Assembly (NCBI GenBank): GCA_030867875.1
Contig: JAOWCC010000019.1
Span: forward strand, 75,234,861-75,298,860
Direction: 5' to 3'
Origin: Actinernus sp. WN-2022
Lineage: Eukaryota; Cnidaria; Anthozoa; Actiniaria; Actinernidae
DNA length: 64,000 bases
Part shown: in pieces, positions 45,301 through 55,178 of the stretch
How positions within the stretch are numbered: position 1 is the first letter of the stretch
Layout of the letters: every line of letters begins with the position of its first letter
Program-made: the position numbers and the translations under genes
The notes under the pieces: model-generated
What the model was told of the DNA's origin: nothing
What the model saw: only the letters and a program-made list of their open reading frames with translations
Databases searched by the model: none

Positions 45301-48300
45301 TGGAATGAAAACAAATCTTAATATCATAAGGTTTGATTATCCAGCTACTAGAAAAAAGTAGTTTTTAATGTCCTGTAACCTTTTTCATTTTTCATTTTTC
45401 CCCAAAATACTGTGAAATGACCCTACAGCTAACTAGTTTCTGTATAAGTATCGAGCATCGGTGAACTTTATAGCTTTCTCTGTTCTGCGGCTCGTCTGAA
45501 ATTTGTAATCGGCCGAGACTGCATGAACACAACATGAATTGCTCTGATTGGCTAATGTTAATGAGATTACCCTTGGAGGCGGGACTTGTTAGTCAACCGT
45601 GAAATGAATTGAAAACCTTTATCAGGCAGCCTGTTTCTCGGCTCTTTTTTCCGGCCAAATAATTCCGCTTGCGATAATTTTGAAAAGAAACTGCTTTTTA
45701 AATTATGAGTAAAAAAGCCAGTTGGCTTTTGATGTGGATGAAATTTGAGGAGATTATTCAGGTATTTTGTAGTTCTAATTGAAAAAAAAAGATTGAACAC
45801 CAATATTAATGTCAATCTTAATATCACCAAGAACTTGTTTCCAATATATAATTAATATACATGCATGCACACATTCTGAATATTACACTCTATGAATTTT
45901 AATTAATTAATGTAGCTTGTTTGTTTTGCCAGACTGTGTACATACACAATGTAAAAGGCATTAATTTAAATATTTGTTTAAATGTTGAATTAAAACAAAC
46001 AGAATTTTTCATGTATGCGGCAACTGGCGACTAGCCAAAATGTTTTCATCTCCAAAAGACCAGTTGTGGTCTCCACATTTGAAGTTTCAAGCGATACGCC
46101 ACAAAGAACATTTGCTGGCATATTTTGGGACATTGTGAAAACATTGAAGACTTTAGGCAAGTCGCCAGGTGGTGACTAACTCTGAAAATTTGGTTGCCAA
46201 TACTCAAAATTTAGTTGCATTGGCACCAAATAAGGTGCAATTTTGGACCCTGAAATATATTCTTTATTCTTTAATTCATAATCTTTGAAAAAAAAACAGG
46301 TACTAAAAGCGTATATAAGGTCAAATATTTTTATCATTAATATTAATTGATTCTACATCAAGTGAATATATAGTTGAATAGTAGAATATATATTATATTG
46401 ATTTGAGTGTTGCATCCATGAGTTGTAGAGGTTTATATTTATAATATATTCAAGCTGGTGTTTAAATTTGGTCTTCATTTATTATACAAAATCATACTGG
46501 TAGATATAAATGACCTTTTGTAAACATTTGTTATATTTGAAGGTTATATCAGTGATTAACTACCAAATATTTTGTCAATCAGTAAACGGTTTCATTCACA
46601 AGGCTAAAAGAAATGAAAGTAAATTCCTGAATTCACATCAAATTTACGTCATATCATTAACATATTGGAAATAGAAACCTAAACTCATAGATGCAACACT
46701 CAAATCAAGAAATATTTTACTATCCAACCATTCACTTGATGTAGAATCGATATTAATGATAAAAATATTTCACCTTATGTACACTTTAAGTTATTAGCAT
46801 TGAGACACAGGTGGAAAAGTTGAATAATTTATGCATTCCCTTAATGGTAGACAGTAATAAATTAGTAAATTGCATTGTATTCCAATTACATGTAGTTACC
46901 AGTATGTCATGCCCTTGTTCTGGTAAAAGAATAAGAAATTTCCATCTTTATCGGTGTATTTTTTCTCTCTTTCCTCTGCCTGTGCTAATGTAATGGTTTG
47001 CCCTCTGTAATTGAGTAGAAAGTCTCCCTTCTTGAAAATTGAAGTTGCAAACACTCCTTTCCCTACATAACAGAATAGTAACTGTAATTTACAACCCATT
47101 TCAGTATTACGTACGTGCATTGGCAGTGTTTCAAGTTTTTTAGACAATCATTTGACATACATTGTGCTCATTCAACATAATCATTACATGCAAATTTCCA
47201 CCACTTCTGGATCATTGGCAATGTATATATATGTTAGCGAAGTCTGATCTGTCGAGTATTCGAATGTGAAAAAGCACCTAAATTATTCGATTATGTAACC
47301 TCAAAACCATGTTAAACAAGTAAGCTAAGCCTGGTTGCAAAGTATGTCAAATGATTGTGTCAAATGAATATGTCGAATGAATGCTCTGTGCACGACTAAC
47401 ACTGAAATCGATTATAAGAATTTAATAATGATTTTGTTAGTGCATGTTATAAACTGGCATAATGATAATTAAATCATGATAGTTGGTACATGTATTTGCA
47501 ATATAACCAGTATATTTAACAATATTTTTTTATTCCCCAAAGTGGAGGTGACTACAGACATAGTAGTGGATATTTAGTGATTCGATCAGGGAGATCGAGT
47601 TAAATGGATAGTTCCAGAAAAATAATATAGGTGGTACCCATAATAATATTGTTCCCTCCCTTACTGAATTCCAATTTATAATACCTAAATATGACCTGTT
47701 AAGAATTTCCTATCTTATCCTTCTGAAAATCCAAGGTTTTATTTTTTCCTTCAAAAAAAGCTGCTGCTCATAAGATTTTCAAGCATTAACGAAGCGCTTG
47801 CGCTCCGAGTAGAATAAAAGATCTCTGCAACTTTCGTTGTCATATTTTTTTCCATTTGCGAGTTGTTATCTTCAAATTCATCTGGATGTATTCTTCTTTG
47901 GTTCTCTATTGACCTGGGATATTTCTTTAAATTAGTATACATGTAGCACCTTGATGCGAGAGGAGCATGTTTTTCACACGACTGCATGAAGACTTGCATG
48001 TCACAAGCTTATGGCCACCATCTTTAATTCTGAATGCAAGCTAGGGGGATAAAATATCAATGCCACCCATGCACGGTAGGAGTACAAATATTTACTGGAA
48101 CTACCCAATATCCACTGCTATAGTCACAGACACTGAAAAAGTTCACAAAATTGTTAACTAGTGAGTAACAATGTACTTTGAAAACCCATTTTCTCTCCAG
48201 AGCATACAGTACAGAAGCTCAGATATGTGAATAGCAAAGGTGAGATAAGCACTATTCACTTGTGTGGATTATATTCTAAAATGCATGCATGATTAACTCC

Positions 48301-50896
48301 ATTAGTACATGACATACCAATATATTCATCGATAAACCTTTCTTCAAGGCCAGGGATATCTGTATTTATGTTAATCCAATATGTTGCCTCCTCCTGTGGT
48401 TTCTTTCTCTTTGCTCTTGATCTCTGTTATTTTAAAGAAGAAAATTGTGAAGTCAAAAATCAACCAGGAGAGATTTTAATTGTCATTAAACTGAGAAAAA
48501 CAACGGATATTATTGCCTTAATTATAGTTTTAGAGAGTTATTTCAATAGCCATCATTTTCTATAATCCAATCATTTTGAAAGGCAAGCATTATCCCACAC
48601 AGTACAATAACAGATAAAGGCACACAGGGGATCATGGTTGCATGAGAGTTAAAATTTAAACTCTTTCCTTTAAACATGTTCATAAATTACAGTGTCATGC
48701 AAATATAATAACATAACAACCTGGGTTTCCCTGCAGTTGCAATAAAAACAAAACAAAAAGGAGTTATATTATGATGATCTGAAGTTAATACTGGCTTAAT
48801 TGCCTGTAGTGTCAACATGAAAAGAGTGAAATGTATATTTGTGTATGATATATATCCTATTCAAATACATGTATGTATTATATTTGATACAATAATTATT
48901 TCAGTTTTCTTGGACAAGAATTTTTGAGCACTGTCTCTATATTATCAGTAATGGCCTTTTTAAAAGTACTCTGGTCAATTCATTGGTATATACAAACCAT
49001 ATTTGCTAATGTTTCCTGAATAGGAACTTGTGCTGACTAATGTAAATGCTCCACTTTAAACCTGAAAGTCCAAAATATTACATTGCAGTTGTCAAAATGT
49101 TATAAATCAGGTATGCCATGCATGTAAGAACTTTCTTGTGACTTTCTCCTGCAGTATATTAATATATACACATACGTATATATTGCAGGAGCCCTTAATT
49201 TTGCCATTTTTGCGTGTAAGCAACACAAGCACAGAAATCCAATGCGTAAGGATGTGCAAGGATATCGAAAACTTCTTATGCTGATGGCTTATGTTGAGGC
49301 TGCCCTCAACAGCGCATAGGACTGGGCTTAACTGCCCGAATTGAAGTGGAGGTGACTAATTAAGTTTCATTTTCAAACCTCAACCTGCACTTTGCTGACC
49401 GAAATAATTAAAGCATCGAACTTTGACATTTAATTCACAAAATTAATTAGCAGTATGCACGAAATCTCCAATATCTTTGCTAGAAATGTTTGTCAAGTGT
49501 TAGGCCACGATCAATATGTCGAACTAATGAGTGAGTTTGTTAGTTTAGTTAGTTTGTAATAAAAGTAATTTACTAAACTAGTTCAGGCGTCAGAGGCATT
49601 AAAAGGTGCAGCTAGCCACCGGGCAGCTTTGGCAGTAGTCTGCTTCTATTGAAACCAGTGAACCAGCCTGATTGTTTTTCTATTAGATAACAATTTGCTA
49701 TTAATGTAGATTCCTCAAGTCAGTTAAGATGTAACTGCATGAGGTCATACTACAATGTAGCAGGAGTAAATGACGAATATCTGATACTAAGAGTAAGATC
49801 AAAGTCTCTTATTTCGTTCAAAAAACAAATCGCAGAAATCACTCTGCTCAACAAATGACTTAGACCTATACTTTTATTCCAATAATATATTTAATAATAG
49901 AACAGTATTTTTATATTATAGTAGTTATTTTATTAAGATGTTTTTATGTATATTATAAATAAGTTTGAATTCGATGTAATTTTTAGGAGCATAATTAGCT
50001 TAGTATAGATAACACGGCTTCTGAGTTCTGTGGAAATCAGATACAGTCTGTCAGGATGGACAGCTCTCGACGACAATGATGTGGTTAAAAATAGTATGAT
50101 GCTCTATCTGATCCAACTAAAATAAAGCTTTGTCAAATTAGGAGTACCCTACATTCACTGCCGGATACTGATTCAGTTGTCGATCGGGCCTTATGAGTTG
50201 TGAAAATGCAGAGTTCGAAAAGCGCGCGAAACTCAAAAGTTCGTGTACAGAATTTCCATCTGTCAAAAATTGGAATAAAACGACCGACAAAGACGATTAA
50301 ATCCAGAATGCAATACTTCTAAGTACGCCCCTTAGTTTGTTTTCCGTTTATGTACCTGAGTCAACAGCTTAAGTTAGTACTAGTAGTACTAGGTCCTTTG
50401 CAATGTCTTTGACATTTCTCAATCTCATGCAGTGCGTGTCGTCAATCAGTTATTGATAACAAAGATATAAAAAAGAGTGAAAAAGACGTAGAAGAATAAA
50501 AAAACTTGTAAAACAGATTTCTATATGAAAACACAGTTCAACTTGAAATTTTCACCATTAACTCACCTCAAAAGATGCCTTCGCTTTTGGTGTGGATTTC
50601 GTTTGTGAATTGTGGTCATTCACCGTCAGCCATTCCGCTACGAGAACAAAAAATAAAGATACGAAAAAGGTAAGTCTATAATTATATACGAATATCCTAA
50701 CGCAAACCGTCTGTAATAGGTTTTTCTTCATGACAAGCCACAGACCGCATTTTTTTTGATGGAAAAAATAGGTAAGTTTTCATTCACCGAGTGACATCTT
50801 ACCTGCTGGCTTTGCTGCACACCGAGTGACATCGTGCACAGCGCATGCCACTTCAGGACTGCTGTTGCCACGTGCACACCTTGCTGCGACGTCATC
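39250..50896 (-). CDS. SET-domain lysine methyltransferase-like gene (KMT5A/SETD8-like), partial
   Basis: Seven minus-strand exons join in a consistent phase and encode 271 residues (813 nt). Order: 50896-50803, 50637-50567, 48423-48318, 47062-46900, 42982-42783, 40535-40437, 39329-39250. The SET fold is split over exons 3-5: GKGVFA, KKGDFLLNYRGQ, TYCNDAT, GRMVNDAP, HLCLFAI, EIRYDYG and NLPWRK. SET proteins transfer methyl groups from S-adenosylmethionine to protein lysines, and the nearest family by motif is KMT5A/SETD8. A basic stretch (RSRAKRKKPQ) precedes the domain and an acidic stretch (SDSEDSDDQDE) follows it. The canonical N-H-S of the cofactor-binding motif reads N-D-A, so activity is uncertain. 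Neither the start codon nor the last exon was identified. Introns are 165 to 3917 bp and contain several repeats. Confidence 0.85.
39389..39797. repeat. Inverted repeat with internal hairpin (intronic)
   Basis: AACAAAATGAGTGGGGGACT near 39389 pairs with AGTCCCCTGCTCATTTGTTT ending near 39797. Between them TTGTCCCTCCAA and TTGGAGGGACAA form a smaller hairpin (39584-39632). Probably a decayed foldback element. Confidence 0.55.
40437..40535 (-). CDS. SET gene exon, post-SET basic tail
   Basis: Acceptor CCCTACAAG, donor GTATTA, phase 1 at both ends. Encodes ESKAAGKEQMTKKSKGLEKN then FIPDSTEFQPRSS. No domain was recognised. Confidence 0.75.
41977..42744. mobile_element. Dispersed DNA element, copy 1 (intronic)
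   Basis: The ~768-bp sequence is collinear with 57860-61086. Its ends are inverted: TTAAAGGAACATTGCC on the left and GGCACTGTT on the right (GGCACTGTTCCTTTAA in copy 2). The right end lies 38 bp from the SET-C exon at 42783. No transposase was recognised. The sequence contains the unoccupied equivalent of the site where copy 2 holds a foldback element. Confidence 0.7.
42783..42982 (-). CDS. SET gene exon, SET-C
   Basis: Acceptor ACTTTCAG. Encodes NDATHSNGLGRMVNDAPHNK, then HLCLFAIKEISIGTEIRYDY and GVKNLPWRKT. The YDYG tyrosine motif is kept. The usual NHS is NDA. The exon ends one base into a codon before GTATAA. Confidence 0.92.
43220..43310. repeat. Small inverted repeat (intronic)
   Basis: ATGCATGCAAAGTACATG pairs with CATGTACTTTGCATGCA about 40 bp away. 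The function is unknown. Confidence 0.5.
44100..45250. repeat. Dispersed GTTACGGAGGGGAA motif cluster (intronic)
   Basis: Versions of GTTACGGA(A/G)GGGAA occur near 44102, 44118 and 45063 on the plus strand and near 44851, 44866 and 45235 on the minus strand. The outer pair are inverted. The arrangement resembles remains of foldback elements. Confidence 0.45.
46309..46783. mobile_element. Foldback element with ~105-bp arms (intronic)
   Basis: The left arm (46309-46423) and right arm (46680-46783) are diverged reverse complements sharing ATATTTTTATCATTAATAT, TCTACATCAAGTGAAT and TTTGAGTGTTGCATC. The ~260-bp interior has no coding sequence. Confidence 0.75.
46900..47062 (-). CDS. SET gene exon, SET-N
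   Basis: Encodes KGVFATSIFKKGDFLLNYRG, the turn and first strands of the SET fold that contribute to cofactor binding, then QAEEREKKY and FFYQNKGMTY. It ends TG before GTAACT, and the next exon supplies C to make TGC (Cys). Confidence 0.9.
47560..48140. repeat. Diverged inverted repeat (intronic)
   Basis: CATAGTAGTGGATATT and GGATAGTTCCAG on the left match AATATCCACTGCTATAG and CTGGAACTACCC on the right as reverse complements. The arms are degraded, so the boundaries are approximate. Confidence 0.45.
48318..48423 (-). CDS. SET gene exon, basic segment and start of SET region
   Basis: Acceptor AAATAACAG, donor GTATGT. Encodes RSRAKRKKPQEEATYWINI followed by GLEERFIDEYI, with the final G completing GGG (Gly) in the next exon. 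Confidence 0.82.
48424..50566. other. SET gene intron
   Basis: AT-rich with no recognised exon. It contains a 46-bp hairpin at 49146-49192 (CTCCTGCAGTATAT paired with ATATATTGCAGGAG). Confidence 0.5.
50567..50637 (-). CDS. SET gene exon, N-terminal linker
   Basis: A strong acceptor (TTTTTTGTTCTCGTAG) precedes EWLTVNDHNSQTKSTPKAKA, and the exon ends SFE before GTGAGT at phase 0. It is low-complexity, basic and probably disordered. Confidence 0.65.
50803..50896 (-). CDS. SET gene, candidate upstream exon
   Basis: The frame reads DDVAARCARGNSSPEVACA then HDVTRCAAKPA and ends with one base before GTAAGA. The next exon begins CG, which completes GCG (Ala) in frame. The acceptor AACAATAG has a weak pyrimidine tract. 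An ATG overlaps the exon start but is in another frame, which would stop in the next exon. This is the least certain exon of the model. Confidence 0.5.
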
Positions 50897-51358
50897 CTAT
50901 TGTTATAAATGTACCAATCAGAGAGTCGTCAGATCGGTCTGATCAAATCATAGTTGGTACGTACATAGATAGCTTAAATCAAAATGCTCGTAAACAGTAA
51001 GGTTTTCGGAAGCTATAGCCACCTCTCAATTCAACTCTTGTCTTGATCGTTTGTTATTTTAAATTTAGTTTACCGTGATGATATCAAACAAAAAAGTGAG
51101 GAAAAGTCCACTGCTGTAAGTGGTGTTCATAAAGGTATGCATTTGCAGGACTCATATAAAGCAAATTGAAATGATTACCGGGACTAACAGACTTCTGAGG
51201 TCTATAATGTAGTTACACACTAGGGATTAAGGCCGGCACAGTTAGACACAGGATTATGGGGACAGTTGGCGTAGCCAAGTGTAGCCTCTTTACATAGGAT
51301 TATGGGAGGGTTGATCAAGCAACACCCATGATCACTGGGATACTTGATATAGAGCAGA

Positions 51359-51551
51359 TTTCGTATGAGTGTGACAAACTACGGCATGTCCGTAACCGTG
51401 CTGTAGCCGTGCTGTAGATGTTCTGTGCCGTAGTTCTGTGATTTGATTGGATCAGCAGGACAAAAACAATGGGAAACCATTTCAACGTCACGGCATGCCG
51501 TACGGTAACCGTGCTGTAGGCAGTGCTGTAGTTTGTCACACTCGTACGAAA
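51359..51551. mobile_element. Foldback MITE, TTTCGTATGAGTGTGAC ends
   Basis: The left end TTTCGTATGAGTGTGACAAA is matched by TTTGTCACACTCGTACGAAA on the right. Inside, ACGGCATG and CCGTGCTGTAG blocks repeat in both orientations. At ~193 bp it is non-coding. Confidence 0.72.
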
Positions 51552-52116
51552 GATGCTCCAGTTAAGTATTGTTAAACACTGAATTTAATACCGTTCAGGA
51601 CAGTTGATCTATTAAATAAGTCTTGGACTGTTTAAAGCAACTTACGCCGATCCTATAGTGAACATATAGTAAGCTAGGTATTAACATAATCTAGTTAAAA
51701 AGGAAAGAAAGAAAAACTGTCAAATCTAATAGTAATTAGTAGAAATCAACTAGTATTATCACGAATCCTGCAATCTGATTGGCTGAGCTCCTCGCTACCT
51801 ATTCATTCTATGTCCAATGGGAAACTCACTATCTGATAGTTGCTCGCGGAAATTGATGTTCTTAAGATAAATATAAGCCCGGGAATAGACTGCTAGCAAG
51901 TCCCTTCTACTGCACAATTTTTTTAGGGTAGCTAAACATGGTTCCAGATCCGCCTCCCCAATTTGGACGCAGTAAAGTGTTTTAAATCTTGTTCGACAAT
52001 TTTTTAGCGATTTATGTTGTAGTATTGCTATAAGTATGTAATAAAGCATTAAATCCTTGAAATGACATCATTTATTAACTTATAACTGTTGTTTTTTAGG
52101 TGTCAGACTCTTGGGG

Positions 52117-52175
52117 GCTATGCCATGCTGATGAGTCCTAACAAGGACGAAACAGCTGTACATGGTTGCCACTCT
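52117..52175 (+). ncRNA. Type I hammerhead ribozyme, copy 1
   Basis: The core CTGATGA starts at 52128. Stem II is GTCC/GGAC with loop TAACAA, followed by GAAA. Stem III is the self-complementary ACAGCTGT, which can form only a two-base-pair stem with an AGCU loop in a single molecule but eight base pairs between two molecules. The expected cleavage site follows the A of GUA, before CATGG. Helix I pairs CCATG (just before the core) with CATGG, and may extend through GGC/GCC. All catalytic core positions are present. Confidence 0.9.
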
Positions 52176-52345
52176 ACCGGTAATAAGATGTGAGCATGCG
52201 TATTAGACGCTAGCTGCGTATTAGACGCTAGCTACGTCATAGCGTGTGTTGGGTAGTGCCATGCAACGTGTTTGGTTTATAATTTCGGATTTGGCCGTGC
52301 CATTTCCATTTTGCACTACCAGATCCTCTTCGGAGAGATCCACAT

Positions 52346-52805
52346 TGCTATACACCCCATTCCAATATGGCGGATACACGGCCGGAGCGTTGGGGCGGGA
52401 CACGAAAACGAGGGTAGTTAGGCGGAAGTCGATGTCAAAAAGGTCATGAGGCGGGAATTTCGCGCAAGTTTTGAAGCGAGTTTGTTTTTCCGAGAGGGTT
52501 GGAATAAGTAGATTTTATCCCCAGAGAGTTAGAAAATATGGCGGATATTCAGACTATCATTTTCACTGAGGGATATATTCTTCAGTGAAAACGATAGCCT
52601 GAATATCCACCATATTTTCTAACTCTCTGGGGATAAAATCTACTTATTCCAACCCTCTCGAAAAAACAAACTCGCTTCAAAACTTGCGCGAAATTCCCGC
52701 CTCATGACCTTCTTGACATCGACTTCCGCCTAACTACCCTCGTTTTCGTGTCCCGCCCCAACGCTTCGGCCGTGTATCCGCCATATTGGAATGGGGTGTA
52801 TAGCA
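52346..52805. mobile_element. Near-perfect 460-bp foldback MITE between the hammerheads
   Basis: The left end TGCTATACACCCCATTCCAA mirrors TTGGAATGGGGTGTATAGCA on the right. The arms of ~220 bp are almost perfect reverse complements meeting near 52575. A TA duplication (Tc1/mariner-like) would fit the TATACACC ends, but the palindrome makes the exact duplication ambiguous. It is inserted inside the retrozyme-like spacer. Confidence 0.85.
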
Positions 52806-52935
52806 CTTGTTCACATCTCTATCTCCCACACGTGTTAGCGTGGTGGCTGGGGTTTAAAGCAGCTTTCGAGCTCGCCGTTAGAGTAACCAGATTTTGAGGC
52901 CTATGATCTAAAGTGAGGCTGACGGTCTTGGGGGA

Positions 52936-52992
52936 TTTGCCATGCTGATGAGTCCTAACAAGGACGAAACAGTTGTACATGGTTGCCACCCT
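52936..52992 (+). ncRNA. Type I hammerhead ribozyme, copy 2
   Basis: The core CTGATGA starts at 52945, with the same stem II, loop and GAAA as copy 1. Stem III reads ACAGTTGT, where one G-U wobble replaces a G-C pair on dimerisation. Helix I CCATG/CATGG is unchanged, so base changes fall where pairing is tolerated. The core is intact. Confidence 0.9.
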
Positions 52993-53176
52993 ACCGGCAA
53001 TAAGATGTGAGCATGCGTATTAGACGCTAGCTACGTCATAGCGTGTGTTGGGTAGTGCCATGCAACGTGTTTGGTTTATGTGATACTTACAATATTAATA
53101 AGTGGAGCTGACATATAAACTATAATTAGGTTATCCCTTAAATGACGTCATTGAAATTTGATTCCTTAATAAACGA

Positions 53177-53417
53177 AATAGGAGATATTGTAGTTGAGTC
53201 TATGGATAGCAGTTTCAGCGGTATTGACCCGAACGCCTCACTTCAATGTAATGAAGCGCTATTCAAACTGTATCTAAATTAGTCGTGCTTGTTTAGGAGG
53301 GTGTTGGTGTCGTATAAGAATGATGGTTTCAATGGCGCTTCATTACATTGAAGTGAGGCGTTCGGGTCAATACCGCTGAAACTGCTATTCGTAGACTCAA
53401 CTACAACATCTCCTATT
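53177..53417. mobile_element. Foldback element with ~85-bp arms
   Basis: AATAGGAGATATTGTAGTTG on the left pairs with CAACTACAACATCTCCTATT on the right. The arms include AGCGGTATTGACCCGAACGC in both orientations. The central ~60 bp are unique and non-coding. Confidence 0.8.
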
Positions 53418-54506
53418 GAGATCACAAACAAGCAGCTCGTAAACAATTTGATTTAATACTGATGAAAAGTCAAAATACGTTAAGCTTGCATTGTCGGTCG
53501 ACGACAAGTTTCCAGACGGATCTTTATCGGGAAACTTAGTTCACGCATGTCAACTTAAACAGCGTTGCAACAAACGGAACTGTAACTTAACGAACGACCT
53601 AACGAACAACCACACAGACATCAAACTAGGCGAAAATTCGAGCTTCACAGAGGTTTGGACATAATTAACGCCATGAAGCGGCGAGGTGGATACGTGAGGA
53701 GAAGAAAGCATCACGCGAAGAAAGCGTTTTGTCAGTCACGCTTCGGAGGTTTTGGCCCATAAACTGGGACAAGAGGACATTGTCACGGAAATAGGCTTCG
53801 CGTTCCGGGGCAGTGTCACGGAAATAGGCTAAGCGTTCCGGGCCGGAATCGAAACAGCTATTTCAACCGTGTTTGATATGAACTACCGAACCTCTCGGCC
53901 ATGTGGGATGCTTCAAATCAAAACAAATATGCAAAGATGACCAACAAACAGTGTATATAAACAGTCTCCTGGGAAAATATTGCAAATCATTTCAATTAAG
54001 CATTGAAGGAGGGAAGTTTAACTGTTAGTATCCAATTAAAGCCACCAACCGAACGATTACTCGATACATGCGCAGTACCATGACATAGCCCCTTTAAATG
54101 GACTAGCCACTATAAAAGATGTGGTATATGTGTTATGGCCCACTGATTTTACCACCGCAAATAATGATTGACCGATGGTATTTTAATCTACTCCTCACTT
54201 GATGGATTACCAATTACCGATAATAATCGTTTGTCAGGCATTAAAAAGTTGTGACGATCGATGTTATCGATTATCGATAGTAATCGATATTAATGAGCTA
54301 ATATATCGATTAATATCGATTAGTTTTCCGATCGATTCGATCGATTAGTTACGTCGGGATTTTTAGGCGGTTCGATCAGTTAAAAAGCCTGTGTCATGGT
54401 GAAAGGCCTTTATATTTGCATTCCAGGAAAAGACTGATTTGCAGAGATTTTCATATGAATTGATGAACCTCAAGCACATAATCTTGTACATATAGCTTCA
54501 TTACAT
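53418..54506. other. No supported gene; short repeats inside
   Basis: Two tandem copies of a 33-bp unit (TGTCACGGAAATAGGCT..CGTTCCGGG) start at 53781 and 53814. Eight ATCGAT palindromes lie in about 100 bp at 54253-54351. No open frame with recognisable motifs. Confidence 0.5.
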
Positions 54507-54676
54507 TATAGACCCATTCGAAAAATGGCGTCCAATTTAAAAAGCTATTGTCCTGGTAACGTGAACACGAGGCTAGTCAGTCAGTACACACAAAAACGTT
54601 TGACCGTGTAAGCGAGGCTAGTCAGTACTAAACAATAGTTAATTAAATTGGACGCCATTTTTCGAATGGGTCTATA
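54507..54676. mobile_element. Tc1/mariner-type MITE
   Basis: The ends TATAGACCCATTCGAAAAAT and ATTTTTCGAATGGGTCTATA are exact inverted repeats, followed inward by GGCGTCCAATTTAA. TA at both ends fits a TA target duplication. Inside, GAGGCTAGTCAGT occurs twice in direct orientation. 170 bp, non-coding. Confidence 0.8.
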
Positions 54677-55178
54677 CTATGTATTATTTGAATCAAGGCG
54701 GTCTTGAGAGAGGAGACAAGTAACATCCACCAATTGAACAGTGACTCTTTACATGTACAACACCATGACAAATGGATATTACATCCTCAATCTAGCTACA
54801 GAGCAATGCTAAAGAAGTTAACACAGTGGATATCGACTACCAATGTCGGTGACAGTGAGTAATGATTTGTGAAATAAGGCCCCAGTGAAACGGAGAATGA
54901 GTTAAATTCGACTCTCGCTCCATTCCGATCAAAATCTGTCGTTGGCATAGCCTGAATTTCAGCTCCTTATAAAAAATATATTAAAAACGTTTCCGTCTCC
55001 TCTGGTTCGTTCCTCCCGAGAGAGACGTCTGAATCCAATAGCCGATAATGCCGTCCAGTGACGTCATTACCAGAAAACTGTTAGTGATCTTTGATTGGTT
55101 CATATTCTATAATTTCGCATAATTATCATAATTAACTCATCCGAGAAGACGCAGGATTCACTTTGGACTCAGTTTCAG

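Larger units (their letters stand above)
52108..53079 (+). mobile_element. Retrozyme-like element with two hammerhead ribozymes
   Basis: Direct repeats 52108-52280 and 52925-53079 each carry one type I hammerhead and both end GTTTGGTTTAT. The ribozyme cores are 817 bp apart. Subtracting the ~460-bp foldback element between them leaves a monomer of about 357 bp, within the size described for small hammerhead-bearing retroelements of animals. The first repeat has an 18-bp tandem duplication (GCGTATTAGACGCTAGCT) absent from the second. No protein is encoded, so any replication would depend on another element's reverse transcriptase. It could alternatively be a remnant of a Penelope-like element, many of which carry type I hammerheads, but no Penelope coding sequence is visible. 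Confidence 0.75.

Noticed and set aside
47751..47999. 82-codon minus-strand frame between SET exons
   Set aside because: It falls inside a diverged inverted repeat, and the exons on either side already join in phase without it.
50803..50894. ATG at 50894 (minus) as the start codon of the SET gene
   Set aside because: That frame (MTSQQGV...) ends at phase 0 and hits a stop at once in the next exon. The phase-compatible frame has no ATG, so the start must lie further upstream.
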